38,742 bases of DNA from Ophioceras dolichostomum (Eukaryota > Ascomycota > Sordariomycetes > Magnaporthales > Ophioceraceae): positions 3,736 to 42,477 of the forward strand of contig PYST01000332.1 of the NCBI GenBank assembly GCA_003049485.1, given 5' to 3'. The stretch's first letter is position 1; the number at the start of each line of letters is the position of its first letter. The notes below the pieces were generated by a model that was not told where the DNA came from, ran no database searches, and saw only the letters and a list, made by a program, of their open reading frames with translations. A program made the translations under genes and the position numbers. Of this stretch, positions 10,600 to 22,422 are shown one piece after another.

Positions 10600-13500
10600 A
10601 TGTCGCGGAAACAGGTGTAAGTCGCTTTTTCAGCTGCTCTGTACTTCCCTTTCTGTTTTCCCAGCACTTACTGACCATCTGTTCTCTCAACCCCGTGGTT
10701 TAGCGACGCGCGGATCCCCGCCCTAATCCGCAATGGCCTCCAGGAGAAGAAGCGGAGCTTCTTCGTCGTGGTCGGCGACCACTCCAAGGATGTCATCGTC
10801 CACCTGCACTACATCATGTCCAGCATGGATGTGAAGCAAAACAAGTCGGTCCTCTGGGCGTACAAGAAGAAGCTCCTGGGCTTCACCAGCCACAGGAAGA
10901 AGCGGGAGAACAAGATCAAGAAGGAGATCAAGCGTGGAACACGAGAAGCGAACACAGAGGATCCATTCGAGCTCTTTGTCTCTCTGCAGAACATCCGATA
11001 TGTTTTCTACAAGGAGACAGAGAAGATTTTGGGAAACACCTACGGGATGGTACTGCAGCTCCAACTTCGTCTACCCACAAGTACCCACAAGTCTGGGCTC
11101 GGTCCTGCAAGCTCAGGGGTGTCATGCTGACTGTTGTGCCACATCTTGTAGTGCATATTGCAAGACTTCGAGAGCATCACACCTAACACCCTGGCACGGA
11201 CTATCGAGACGGTCGAGGGAGGGGGCCTCGTTGTGCTGCTCCTGAAGGGGATGACTAGCTTGAAACAGCTGTACACCTTGAGCATGGATGTGCATTCACG
11301 GTACCGGACGGAGGCCTACGACGACGTCGTCGCGCGGTTCAACGAGCGCTTCATCCTCTCCCTGGGCAGCTGTGAGGCGTGCCTGGTTATCGACGACGAG
11401 CTCAACGTGCTCCCTATATCTGGCGGGAAGAAGGTTAAGGCGCTGCCAGCCCCAGACCTGGACGACGAGGACAACAACAAGTCACTGGCGCAGAAAGAGC
11501 TGGACGGGATCAAGGAATCACTCCGGGACACGCAACCTGTGGGCTCGCTGATACAGCTGGCGAGGACGAACGATCAGGCAAAGGCGCTCCTGACGTTCAT
11601 CGACGCAATTTCTGAGAAGACTCTGCGCAACACGGTGGCTCTGACTGCGGCACGTGGTCGGGGCAAGTCGGCGGCTAGTAGGTTATCCTCTATCACAGTA
11701 CCTTCGCTCAGCAGAACGGAGCCAAAGTCAACTTTCGCACCTGCTAACTCGTAGCCATCTGAACAGTGGGTGTTGCCATCGCCGCCGCCATCGCTTACGG
11801 ATATAGCAACATCTTCATTACCTCGCCTTCCCCTGAAAATCTCAAGACGCTATTCGAGTTCGTATTCAAGGGTTTGGATGCTTTGGACTACAAGGATCAT
11901 GCCGACTATTCCATCGTATGTTGCCATGACTTCCCACGCACTGTCTATCCCCTGGTTGGCCCGTTATTCTCTTGAGCTATGCTAAGCCTTGGACACCGCG
12001 ACAGATGCAATCCACAAATCCAGACTTCAACAAGGCCATTGTGCGGGTAAATATCCACAGGAATCATCGCCAGACCATCCAGTACATCAGGCCACAGGAC
12101 TCGCATGTGTTGGGACAGGCTGAACTTGTCGTCATCGACGAAGCGGCTGCAATCCCGCTTCCTTTGGTGCGGAAGCTAATAGGCCCGTACTTGGTCTTCA
12201 TGGCCTCCACCATCAATGGTTACGAGGGTACTGGCCGCTCACTGTCCCTTAAGCTCATTAAGCAGCTTAGGGAGCAGTCAAGAGCCGGTGCTGTTGACAA
12301 AAATGGAGATGTGGAGATCGATCGAACAAGTGGGAAGGCCGAGAAGAACTCTGGTTTCCAGAGCGGGCGCTCGTTGAAGGAGATTACGCTATCAGAACCC
12401 ATCCGTTACGCCCAAGGCGATGCGGTGGAGAAGTGGCTGAATACCCTGTTGTGTTTGGATGCGACGCTTCCGAGGTCAAAGATCAACACCCAAGGATGCC
12501 CGGTATGTCGATGCTTGTGATGGCACCATGGATATCTGGGCTTCTTTTGCAAGTCTGAGAGGTCTTGAGTCACGCTGCTAACTCTCGAAATCAGGACCCG
12601 GCCCAATGCGAGCTCCTTCAAGTAAATCGCGACACTCTGTTCTCCTTCCACCCTGTATCAGAAAGGTTTCTGCAACAGATGGTGGCTCTATACGTTGCAA
12701 GCCACTACAAGAATACCCCAGACGATCTCCAGCTCATGAGCGATGCGCCGGCTCATAAGCTGTTTGTCCTGACTCCGCCGCCTGTAGAAGGGACACTTCC
12801 AGAACCCCTTTGTGTCATCCAAGTTTCCTTGGAAGGCAAGATCAGCAGGCAAAGCATTCTCAACAGCCTGAGCCGGGGACAGCGCCCAGCCGGAGACCTG
12901 ATTCCGTGGCTGGTGAGCCAGCAGTTCCAGGACGAGGAATTTGCTTCGCTCTCTGGCGCTCGCGTAGTCCGGATAGCAACGAACCCAGACTACGTCTCGA
13001 TGGGCTACGGTACACGGGCGCTGGAGCTTCTGATCGATTTCTTCGAAGGGAAGTTTCTGAACCTGTCCGAGAACGCGGATGACCCCGTTGAGCAGACGAT
13101 GCCACGGGTGACAGACGCCGAACTCGCCAAGATGGCGAATGGCAGTCTACTCGACGACAACATCAAGGTCCGAGACATGAACGAAATGCCACCGCTCTTC
13201 GCCTACTTGAATCAGTGCCGGCCGGACAGTCTGGACTATGTGGGTGTCAGTTATGGACTTACGCAGCCTCTGCACAAGTTCTGGAAGCGTGCTTTGTTTG
13301 CACCGGTCTACCTGGTATGTATGAGGTCTTGCCTTCTAATGCCCGAGAACATCTCTAACTTTTTTCATGGCACAGAGGCAAACGGCCAACGATCTCACTG
13401 GAGAGCATACCTGTGTCATGCTCCGGCCCTTGAAGACCATTGAGGACCGGAGCTGGCTTGGGGCATTCGCAAAGGACTTCCATCGTCGTTTCCTGTCTCT

Positions 13501-14344
13501 TCTGTCTTACCAGTTCCGCGAGTTCCCCTCAATTCTCGCTCTTAGTATTGATGAATCCGCCAACTTGGGGGCTCAGTTGGATCCGTCAAACGAAACACCA
13601 CCGCTGTCTAAAGAGGAGCTCGATAGGGTCTTGACTCCGTTCGATCACAAGAGGTTGGAGTCGTACGCGAAGAACCTGTTGGACTACCACGTGGTCCTGG
13701 ATCTCATGCCTACGCTGGCCAATCTGTACTTCTCTGGGAGCCTGAAGTCCAACATCCGACTCACGGGAGTGCAGCAGGCTATCCTCTTGGCTATCGGTCT
13801 GCAGAGGAAGGACATCGATGCCGTGTCCGCTGAGCTGTCGGTCCCGTCCTCCCAGCTGTTGGCCATGTTCATCAAGATCCTGAGGAAAGTGATCACGCAC
13901 TTCGAGTCGCTCGTCTCGAGGGCGATCGAGGCCGACATGCCGAAGCCGGACTCGATCGGTGTCAGCCGAGAGAACGCGCAAGGAGCCCACGACGACGAGA
14001 TGGTCGACGAGAAGTATGCGCCGCTGGACAAAGACCTTGACGAAGAGCTCGAGGAAGGCGGTGATGAGGCGATGAGGGAGCTCAGGAAGAAGCAGAAGGA
14101 GCTCATCGATTCTCTGCCACTTGACCAGTACGAGATCGAGGGGGATGCAGATGGCTGGGAAGAGGCGGAGAAGAACGTCTCCATGGTCGCCGCGAAGAAC
14201 GGGCAAGCACCCGCGACGGTTAGCGTGAAGTCTCACAAGACGAAACGGAAAGCTGGTCAGACGGCAGCAGAAGTGTACGACGAGGTCTTCGGCGAGAAGA
14301 AGCATAAGAAGGCAAAGAAGGCGAAGAGGGAAAAGGGGGAGTGA
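10600..14344 (+). CDS. KRE33: RNA cytidine acetyltransferase (NAT10/Kre33)
   Basis: This nucleolar enzyme makes N4-acetylcytidine in 18S rRNA and in tRNA-Ser/Leu, using acetyl-CoA and ATP, and is needed for small-subunit maturation. Seven exons: 10600-10616, 10704-11049, 11152-11677, 11767-11915, 12005-12502, 12595-13314 and 13376-14344. They give 1074 residues, close to yeast Kre33. Domains in order are the N-terminal DUF1726/TcmA-like domain (KKRSFFVVVGDHSKDVI), then a RecD-like helicase with Walker A GRGKSAAM (Lys293) and Walker B VIDEAAAIPLPL (Asp391, Glu392). Next is a GNAT acetyltransferase (RVVRIATNPDY...SMGYGTRAL, about 635-655), then the C-terminal tRNA-binding region from about 753. 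A Lys-rich tail (KKHKKAKKAKREK) suits nucleolar localisation. The first exon encodes only five codons plus two bases (MSRKQ-V), and the next continues DARIPALIRNG, which fixes the start. Several introns show clear CTGAC, CTAAG or CTAAC branch sites. Confidence 0.96.
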
Positions 14345-15746
14345 TTGCTCTCTCCCCGGTCACCTCCTCCCTTTCCACTATACGTTGCTTGTTGTCTTTC
14401 TTACGGCTAGGCTGTGAAGCATGTGTCGGTGTTTCCTTTTTGAGGCATTTTTTGATCATCTAATTCTTGGGACTAGACGACGCATCAAAACTGGGAGCCA
14501 GGGGGTTTACTGCCACGTGCTTTTGGACTAACAGTCCTTTCTGGAAACGGAAAACTTTCCGCAGAGAACAGACCGGGAGCTAAGAGGTTCGTTCGTATTT
14601 CTTGGACTAGATCAAGCCGGTCGAGGCGACAGTGGGGAGCCTTGATCAAACAACCTTGAAGAGAACAGAATTGACTTCAATGTGAGTCGCCGTTTGAAGA
14701 AGGTGAGTACCGGGCACCAAACATGAATGTCTACGGCTTGCCTCTTAGGGGTTTTCAACGCCCAGCCAAAACTGGCCGAACCTCGGCAGCTCAGCGCGGC
14801 TGCTTGTTATTAAGACCCAGGAAAATGGGATTGTGGGGTCTGGATCTCACAGGTGTCCAATCATCTGATTTCGCAAAGTTTTGCGGGGACCAACGCCATC
14901 CCACTTAGCTTCCCACTGTCCCGCGATCACTTATAATATTCGAGCGCAAAGGGAAAAAAAAGAAAAATAGAGCGACCGAGAGGCAGTGAGACCTACCTAG
15001 CCTCGAGACCAGATCAGCATGACTGGTCCATAAACTCGTGATCACGCGCTTAGCTGTCATCTTTCCTTCGCTTCCGGCATTTCTCTTGTCTTGCTCTGCT
15101 CTTTCCGTTTGTGCTGCAGCTCTACTTTTCTATCACCGCGATTGCTGCACTCACTCACTTATTATGACGATGCTTGCTTTGGGAACTGGGGCGTGAGAAA
15201 TAAGCCCTCCTTGCTTCCCAACAAAAAAAAAAATTCTCTTTGCGAGTACGACACGTTGCCCCGCCATAATCTAGGGGAGTCTTTTTTGAAAACCTAGACC
15301 GCCGCCTAGACCGCTTGGACGAGCGAAAACTGCGGAACAACTCTTGGGGGAAAACCGAAAGCTTCTCCGAGCTTCCACATTGTGCTGGGTTTCTTTGGCT
15401 TTTGGCTAAGCCTCGCCGAGCCAGCCTCGCTCGCCCGCCGCACAACAAAAACACCACCGACGCCATCGCGACCTCGGACCGTCTCGGAACCAGGCGTTCG
15501 TACATACGCCTGTACTCATCTAGCCCCCCGCGTTCGGGGTGGGTGGGAGACGCGAAGAAGGGACAGGCGAGAGGAGGGGAATAGGAAGCTTTTGCTGAAA
15601 ATACAGTCACGTACCTACCGACCTTACTTAGCCACCGAACAAGAAACCTTGTTGCCGACCGACTCGCCCGCACATCGCTAGTCTCTCCCCCCGATCCGGT
15701 GCCTTTTTTCGCTCCATACCGTCGTACCAGCCACCATTACATCACC
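14345..15746. other. Intergenic, KRE33 to SLC1 (1.4 kb)
   Basis: This carries the 3' end of KRE33 transcription and the promoter and leader of the acyltransferase gene. A CCAAT string occurs near 14857 and a purine-rich AAAAAAGAAAAA tract near 14953-14968. A 10-bp unit CCTAGACCGC occurs twice around 15292-15313. The short ORFs have no recognisable similarity. I see no RNA gene. Confidence 0.55.
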
Positions 15747-16806
15747 ATGGAGGTGCCCACCTACTACCTCGCCTACTCCGCCGGCGGCATCACGGCCCTC
15801 GTCCTCGTGCTCTACATGCTGTCCCACTTCATCCCCGCGGCCGGCTTCGCCGGCCGGCTGATCGCCTCGTACTTCGCCATGCTCCTCGCCGCGTCGCTGG
15901 GCATGTTCGCCTCGGTGTTCATGTGGCTCTTCGGCGCGTCGCACAGCGCGCAGTGGCTGACGGGACGGTTCTTCCGGTACGCCATGCTGGCCACCACGGG
16001 CGTGACCTTCGACGTCGTCGACCCGAAGAACGTCCTGTCCACGACGCGGCCGGCGGTCTTCGTGGGGAACCACCAGACGGAGCTGGACGTGCTCATGCTG
16101 GGCTGCATGTTCCCGAGGCACTGCAGCGTCACGGCCAAGTCCAGCCTGAGGAGGGCGCCGGTGCTGGGGTGGTTCATGAGCCTGAGCGGCGCGATCTTCA
16201 TCGACCGGAAGAACACGACGAGCGCGAGGGACGCGATGAGCGGCGCGGCTGCTGAGATCAGGCAGAAGAGGCAGAGCGTGTATATCTTCCCGGAGGGCAC
16301 GCGGAGCTATGCGAAGGAGCCTGTGCTGCTGCCGTTCAAGAAGGGCGCTTTCCACCTCGCCGTGCAGGCCGGCGCGCCGATCGTGCCGTGCGTGGTGGCG
16401 AATTATAGCCATGTGCTGTGGATCAAGGGGTTTGTGTTTCGGTCTGGGAGGATTCCTATTAAGGGTATGTTTTCTTCTTTGCTCTGTTCTTTCTCTCCCC
16501 TATTTCCCTTCCTATCTATATCTAGGTATCTATCGAGGTATCTGTCTGCTTTGTTGTGCGGCAAGACGTAAGACTAACTAACGAATCCCCAAAATCACAC
16601 TTCCAGTCCTCGACCCTATCCCCACCACAGGCCTGACTGCCGCAGACGTGGACTCGCTCGTCAACTCGACGTACGACCTGATGCTCAAGGAGCTTATCAA
16701 GCTCACCGCAGAAGTCCGGGGAGAGCCCATGACTGTACCGTCCAACTACGAGCCGAACGGTGTCGTCAGGGCATCGGGTGTCGATGTCAACGCTTCATCG
16801 TCATGA
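15747..16806 (+). CDS. SLC1: 1-acyl-sn-glycerol-3-phosphate acyltransferase
   Basis: The enzyme acylates lysophosphatidic acid to phosphatidic acid in ER and lipid-droplet membranes, the entry point to glycerophospholipids and triacylglycerol. Two exons, 15747-16464 and 16607-16806, are separated by a 142-bp intron with a GACTAACTAAC branch region. They give 305 residues, typical of PlsC-type fungal LPAATs. The N-terminus has two hydrophobic segments (about 9-30 and 40-65). Catalytic motif I is NHQTELD (residues 108-114; His109 and Asp114 form the H-x4-D pair). FIDRKN and FPEGTRS (181-187) form the glycerophosphate-binding motifs, and VPCVVANYSHV follows. The start has a good context (CACCATGG) and immediately precedes the first membrane segment. 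The splice junction restores IPIK-VLDPIPTTGLTAADVDSLV, a normal family C-terminus. Confidence 0.95.
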
Positions 16807-17621
16807 TAATACGAGGAGGAGGAGGCCACTGTAGTCGCCGTTCCTGCCCAAGAAAAGGATTCGCCTGTGTCCTTTTCACTCCTACATCTTCCCTCCCTGC
16901 GTGCGCGTCCCTGATCATAGCATCTGGACGAATGGGGACCCCCCCTCAGTACCGTGGGAATTCCGAACATCTCTCTCGCTCTCTCGCTCTCCCAGACGCT
17001 ACGTACAAGCATAGCACATACACATACACACGCATGTTAGCCCAGCACATACATACCTCCTTACCGCCTACCATACCATACCATCCATAGACGCACGATT
17101 ACGATTTTCCTAGCTTCTTCTGACTACCTCTTTCTCTCTCGTTTTCTTCAATATGATTCGAGGCATTGGGGGAGTATTATCTGCCGTTGTTTTTGCAAAG
17201 TCTGGCCTTACTTTTCTTCTTTACTTTTCTTTCTCTTTTCCTTTTACATGGCATTAGGAAGGATGGATGGATGATCGCTCGCAGCATGGTTGTTGCCTTT
17301 GGGAATGAATCATCACGTACCTACCTATTCAGGGACGACCGAACGAACGACGATCCGACTAGGAAAACCATCGAGGAAGAAAGAGCACAGGGTGGATAGA
17401 GGATGTAATAGCGGGAGATAAGGAGGGAAAAGAGAGGCGTAGATGGCCAAAAACGGCGGATGAGGGGGAGAGAGTGAATGGGGATAGATACACGCGATAT
17501 CGGGAAGAGGAGTAACACTGCATGAAGACACCTACCTCCTTACCTACCTGAACCTACCTTACTCACGCCACCATTCGTTATTTGGTGCTTATTCATGGCT
17601 ACTACTATTCCTACTTCCATT

Positions 17622-17657
17622 CCTACCTACCTACCTACCTACCTACCTACCTACCTA
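17622..17657. repeat. (CCTA)9 microsatellite
   Basis: Nine uninterrupted copies of CCTA (36 bp). Shorter runs of the same unit or its complement recur nearby (around 17528-17556, 18345-18361, 18482-18490 and 19245-19256). Confidence 0.95.
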
Positions 17658-17976
17658 ACCACACGTCTTTTATTTTTTTCTATCTTTACAGTCTCTTCCC
17701 TCGCGTTGCTGGCGGTTGCTTAGTGGACAAGCACTTCTTGCTTCCGTCTCTTTCCCTCCTGGCGACATACATAGAAGAAGAGAAGTAGTAGAATTTTGAT
17801 ACCCTCTACTATAGATGCATACAATCTGGACGGCGCATCAAGGAAAACAACAGCCTTTCTGTTTTCCCCCATTAGTGGAGATATCTAGGTGGTTACGTGA
17901 GAAAGGACCCGGATGTGTCCTCAATTTCCCTATCGACCTGGACTGCTTTTTCTGTCGAGTCGAGCGGGGTGAGAGG

Positions 17977-18011
17977 CAGACAGACAGACAGAGAGAGAGA
18001 GAGAGAGAGAG
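17977..18011. repeat. (CAGA)n followed by (GA)n microsatellite
   Basis: About three and a half CAGA units run directly into about ten GA units, a compound purine-biased microsatellite. Confidence 0.92.
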
Positions 18012-18344
18012 GCTCTAGGGCATTGTGTGATGCTGGGGAGCAGAAGCAGAAGCAAGCAGGAAATCAGGGCCGAGACGTGCGTTTGTGCAAGGAAGAGAGG
18101 GTTGGTTGTACGAAACGGTTTGTTCCGTCCATTTTGCGTCAGCATCGGGCGTTGTCAACGATAGACAAGGCAGATAGATCCCTTAGTAGGTTAGGGATTG
18201 CCCGCGCCGCGTACTTGTCGGATTTTTCGTATCTCTTCCTTCAGTTGTTGCGTCGGTTGCAAATAGGCGTCCGGCGTCTCCCTACTAGGACCTGGTTTCT
18301 CTCTTTCGCCCCTGTCATGACAGTACCAGTACAGCCTGCTTCGA

Positions 18345-18361
18345 GGTAGGTAGGTAGGTAG
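18345..18361. repeat. (GGTA)4 microsatellite
   Basis: Four GGTA units plus one base, the reverse complement of TACC. It has the same composition as the CCTA-type tract at 17622 but lies in the opposite orientation. Confidence 0.85.
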
Positions 18362-20709
18362 CTAGAAGTTCTCTATCCCCTCTCTTTCCATGCCTTGTCA
18401 TTCTCACGCCCGTCCGCCCGTCCGTCCGCCCCTCCATGTCTTCTGATGAGGAGGGAAACTTGCTCCCGTGCTTCTATTGTTAGGTAGGTACCATGCTTCT
18501 CCAAAAACTGTGGACTTGAACAAATGAAGCTGGGCATTGATGCATGAGGTTGAGAATCCGCCGAACCCCGGAGGTCCAGACAGACAGGCGGCAGGGAGAA
18601 AAAAAAGTGAGGCTATCACGGACTTTCGCATGCATGTCTCTCCGCTTGGCTCGAAAGAAAAAAAAAGCCACGGAATGCGTACTAGTACACACATGTTTCG
18701 TTTGTTGGAAGGCGCAGACCAACTGCATCGGAGACTGAACAGGGTGTATCTCCCAGGATCGGACATGCACGCAAATGGACCAGCGTTGAGAGCCTCCTAC
18801 AGGGTCCCACTACCCGAAGCGCCTACCTGCAGAATACCTGCCTGCCTTTAGCACATGGATATCTGCATGTTTGATTCCTGTACCAGGTATGCCGCCAGCC
18901 TGCTTGCTTGCTTGCCTGCCTGTCGGTCTGCCCTGCCGACGGGTCATGCCCAGCCAAGTTATGCCACGCGTCGCACATCACGAGTCTTGTCTTTCTGGCT
19001 TTCTTTCTCGTCCGCCCCCGATTCTCGGAGTCCCGTCCCGTCTTGTGTAATGCGGGCGGATACGGAGCGGACACAAAGACACCGCAGAGTAGTACCGTAG
19101 GCGGCTGCTTGGTTGCCTGCTGTAGAACACTAGATCCATACGGAGAGAAGAAAGAGTGTACTCACACTTCGTGCGAGCTTTGTTTTTTTCCCTCTCGTGG
19201 ATCTTCTTCGTCAGGTAGCTCTAATGGCGGTTCTTCCAAAAGGACCTACCTACCTCCCAGGGACCTAGTATTGGTAATTCTGCCTTCCTCCTGTTGCGAA
19301 GAGAGTCCTCTAACGGTACGATTAGGATTTACTTAAGGGAGAGGCGGTGGAAGTCTGTCACGAAGCATCGACGCCACCTCCACGTGGAGGAGGCAAGGCT
19401 GCTTTCGTCATGGAAGGACGCAGGGCTTTTGGGTTCATGTTAGCATCAATGGATACAGGTACTATCCTACCCGCCGAGCCAAACCCACACCCCTCCGAAA
19501 AGAAGCTATCCGCAATAAGCTTGAAACTTCCTCGTGGCGGCGCGAATGCGACAGTAGGTACCTAGGCAGGAAAGAAGGCCGGGGAACCAGCTGTTATTAC
19601 CCCGCGATGCTTGGCGCAGATGTGACGTCTTTCAGCTGAGTGGTGGTGCTCTGTGCATGCGCTGTTGGTTTTGTTGCAGCTGAGCCTCTCGGACTCACCC
19701 AACAACCTCTGAACCTCCTCCTCCGGAGAGCCTCGTGAACGACGATACGGGACCAAGGCCCATCATCCGAAGTTCAGTAGGTAAAGGCCAAGGAATTGCA
19801 GACGTGTCAATGTCAATTGTATCCGAAAAAAGAAGAGACATCAGGCGACAGACAGGATGTGTCACGCAGCATATTGGAAACTGTTGAAGCTTCGGAGAGC
19901 AAAAACCTGCCCCGCTGGATATGTCCCAATTTGGAAATTTACTTCGGTGTAAGTCAAACGGACACAACTTCTCCCACCACTGCTTGTCAATGGGCCTCAG
20001 GCGGAAACAGGATCAATTGCATCGTGATGCCTGCTTGAAATGGCCGCTCGGGAGTAGCTCATAGATCTTAACTCTAAAACTATCTACGGATTACTTTCAT
20101 AGAGAATGAAGATGCTGTCGAGTTCAGGCAGCTTCAAAGTCAACCTTCAGGGCTCCATACCCCTATTCTTGTTTAAATCGGCAACAGAAAGCACAATCAC
20201 AGACCAACGCAGGTATTAGAACCACCGTCCATTTCAGAGCCCCTGAGAGCAAATAACACAGCAAAAACGTCTATGTACATGAACATTACCATGTTCCCCC
20301 TCTTCTTCTTTCCAACGCTTCATTAATCCAACACCTCTTCAGCTTCGTTCGTTTGTTCAGCTCCTGATGTGGCCCCCTTCTCTCCCAAAGTCTTTTCCGT
20401 CTCGCTCCCTGGCTGGCCTGTATAAGTGGTATCAAGATCGCTAAAAATGCAAATGAGTGAATGCGAAACAACTCCTCAATGGATCAAAGGAAAAATGTCA
20501 TGCATGAGAGAGTGTCGTGAAGTAAAGAAAAGAGAAAAAAAAGAAAGGAAAAGCTATTGGATACAGACAAAAGGAACGGACACGTCGATGATATGATGAT
20601 GATGATCCTCGCCGTATTATAAGCAGGCAGGCACCGTGTTGGAAGGCACACGTGCTATGTAGTTAGTGGTTTTGTGTCTCTTCCAGAGAAGTGAGAGAGA
20701 GCCGCACTC

Positions 20710-22422
20710 TCAGATGAGGACAACAGCAGCAGCAAGGCCGCCAATGAGCGCCACAGCAGGAGCGCCCTTCGATCCCGCGGCAGCCGTGAACACGGGCGAG
20801 CCCACCGAGGTAGTAGCGGGCCTGGAGGTGCCGGCGACGACGGGACTGCCGACGGCGGTCTTGGTCTTTGTGACGGGAGCGCCCGTAACAGTAGCGCCGC
20901 TGCCGCCACCCTCGCACTCGTCGCAGCAGTCGTCGCACTCGTCGCAGCAGCCGCCCTTGCGGGTGGTGTGGATGAGCGTCGTCGCGGTGCTGCCGCCGGG
21001 GACGGTGATTTCGACGGTGGGCGTCTGCGTGACGGTGGTGTCGTCCGTACAGATGGTCGAGGTCACCGTCGTGTCCTGCGTCCGTGTCTTGGTCTTGGTG
21101 ACGGGGTGCACCTCCGTGATGGTGTGCGCCTTGGAGATTTTGAGGGTCTTGGTGTTGGTCTCGGTCACGCAGGTCTCGACCCCCTCGACTATTGTTGTGT
21201 AGGTCGTCACTGGGCAGGTCGTGGTCACGTAGATGTCGGTGGTGACGTATTTGGTGGTCTCTTGAGTTGTGTCTGGGGAGGGAAGAAGAAGGAAGGATGT
21301 TTGTCAGTATTGTTGCTGATCTGGATGTGTGGGGGACTTGATTTGGAGGAATCCCTTCAGGGCAAAAGTAGTGAACGTAGTGAAAGGTAAAGGTGAAAGA
21401 ATGAAGGGGGAGATGGGAAAGGGGGAAAAGGGGGGGAAAGGGGAAAGAGGACAGGAGCGAAAGGTGAAGGGGTGGAAAGGCGTGAGAGGTAGGAGGAATA
21501 GGAGGCGAGGCTTACAGATATGGACGGTTGTGGGAACGGCAGTCTTCACAATCCGGGTCGAGGTCCAAGTGATGCAGGTAGTCTCCCCGTTAATGGTCTT
21601 GGTCTCCGTAACCGGAATCAGCTCGGTCGAAGTCAGATCTACCGTGTGGACCCTCGTTTTGGTCTGATTAGGCAGCGTAGTGGAGATAGCGATGGTGGTG
21701 GGAATGGCCGTCTTGATGACCTGGGTCGATGTCCACGTGGTACATATCGTTTCCCCGTTGATAGTCTTGGTCTCGGTGACCGGGATGAGCTCCGTGAGGG
21801 TCTGGTAGACAATGTGTTCCTTGGTTCTGGTCTGATCCGGAAGGGTGACAGACTTCTGGATAGTCGTGGGCACTGCCGTCTTGATGATCTGGGTTGAAGT
21901 CCACGTGATACACGTGGTCTCCCCATTGATAGTCTTCGTCTCCGTGACCGGGATCAGCTCGGTGAGGGTCTGATATACGACATCCTCCTTGGTCTTGGTC
22001 TTGCCCGGAAGGGTGATCGACGTCTGGACAGTCGTAGGCACGGCCGTGGTGATGAGCTTGGTCGAGGTCCACGTGACACATACGGTCTCGCCATTGATTG
22101 TTTTCGTTTCGGTGACGGGGACCAGCTCAGTCTTTGTGGCATATGCGGTCTCCCCCTTGGTCTTGGTCTGGTCTGGCAGGGTGATGGTCTCGTAGAGCGT
22201 GGTTGGGACGTGCGTGTAGATTGTAGAAGTTGTAGTGAAAGTGGTCACGTAGGTTTTTCCAGAGGAAGTAACAGTTGAAGTGGCGGGGCAGACAGTGGTG
22301 TAAGTGACATCCACCACGGTCGTGACGGTGGCCTTGGGAGGGCTGCCGTAGTAGCCGCCGTCATGGCCGCCGCCGGCGATAACCGACCCAGCCAGGCCCA
22401 GGAGAGCAAGTGCGGCCTTCAT
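20710..22422 (-). CDS. GPI-anchored Thr-rich repeat cell-wall protein
   Basis: Two minus-strand exons, 22422-21516 and 21272-20710, give 489 residues. The junction restores TTVHI-YTTQETTKYV. The protein begins with a secretion signal (MKAALALLGLAGSVIAG). Four perfect-length 56-residue tandem repeats follow (residues 72-127, 128-183, 184-239 and 240-295), then a degenerate partial one. Each repeat carries PVTETKTINGET-x-C-x-TWTST with one Cys, and Thr is extremely abundant, suggesting dense O-mannosylation. Residues 411-422 form an acidic Cys6 cluster, CCDECDDCCDEC. The C-terminus (small residues near AAAGSKGAPA, then a short hydrophobic tail ending at the stop) is a typical GPI-attachment signal. 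It is inferred to be a surface or adhesin-like structural wall protein; no enzymatic domain is visible. Repeats of this style are common in fungal wall proteins, but I recognise no named orthologue. The 243-bp intron is strongly pyrimidine-biased on the coding strand. Confidence 0.85.
20912..20950. repeat. 21-bp-period duplication encoding the Cys cluster
   Basis: The 18-bp string TCGCACTCGTCGCAGCAG occurs exactly at 20912-20929 and again at 20933-20950, separated by three bases. It encodes the doubled CCDEC blocks of the wall protein, so the cluster probably arose by tandem duplication. Confidence 0.9.
21538..22209. repeat. Four 168-bp coding tandem repeats
   Basis: Four contiguous 168-bp units (672 bp) inside the wall-protein gene encode its 56-residue repeats. 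The best conserved part is the segment for VTETKTINGET and WTST; the segment between LP-x-QTKT and TEL is more variable. No unit has an indel relative to the others, which suggests constraint on the 56-residue length. Confidence 0.9.

Larger units (their letters stand above)
16807..20709. other. Gene-poor microsatellite-rich spacer (3.9 kb)
   Basis: This lies downstream of SLC1 and downstream of the convergent wall-protein gene. It holds numerous CCTA/GGTA, GA and CCTG-type simple repeats; the longest are annotated separately. ORFs of up to about 150 codons exist on both strands, but they overlap repeats, lack family resemblance and show no consistent splice sites. I cannot support any protein-coding gene here. 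A non-coding transcript is possible but nothing in the sequence proves one. Confidence 0.5.

Noticed and set aside
18908..19336. 142-codon plus-strand ORF
   Set aside because: It is built on CTTG/CCTG simple repeats and has no similarity or codon bias like the neighbouring genes.
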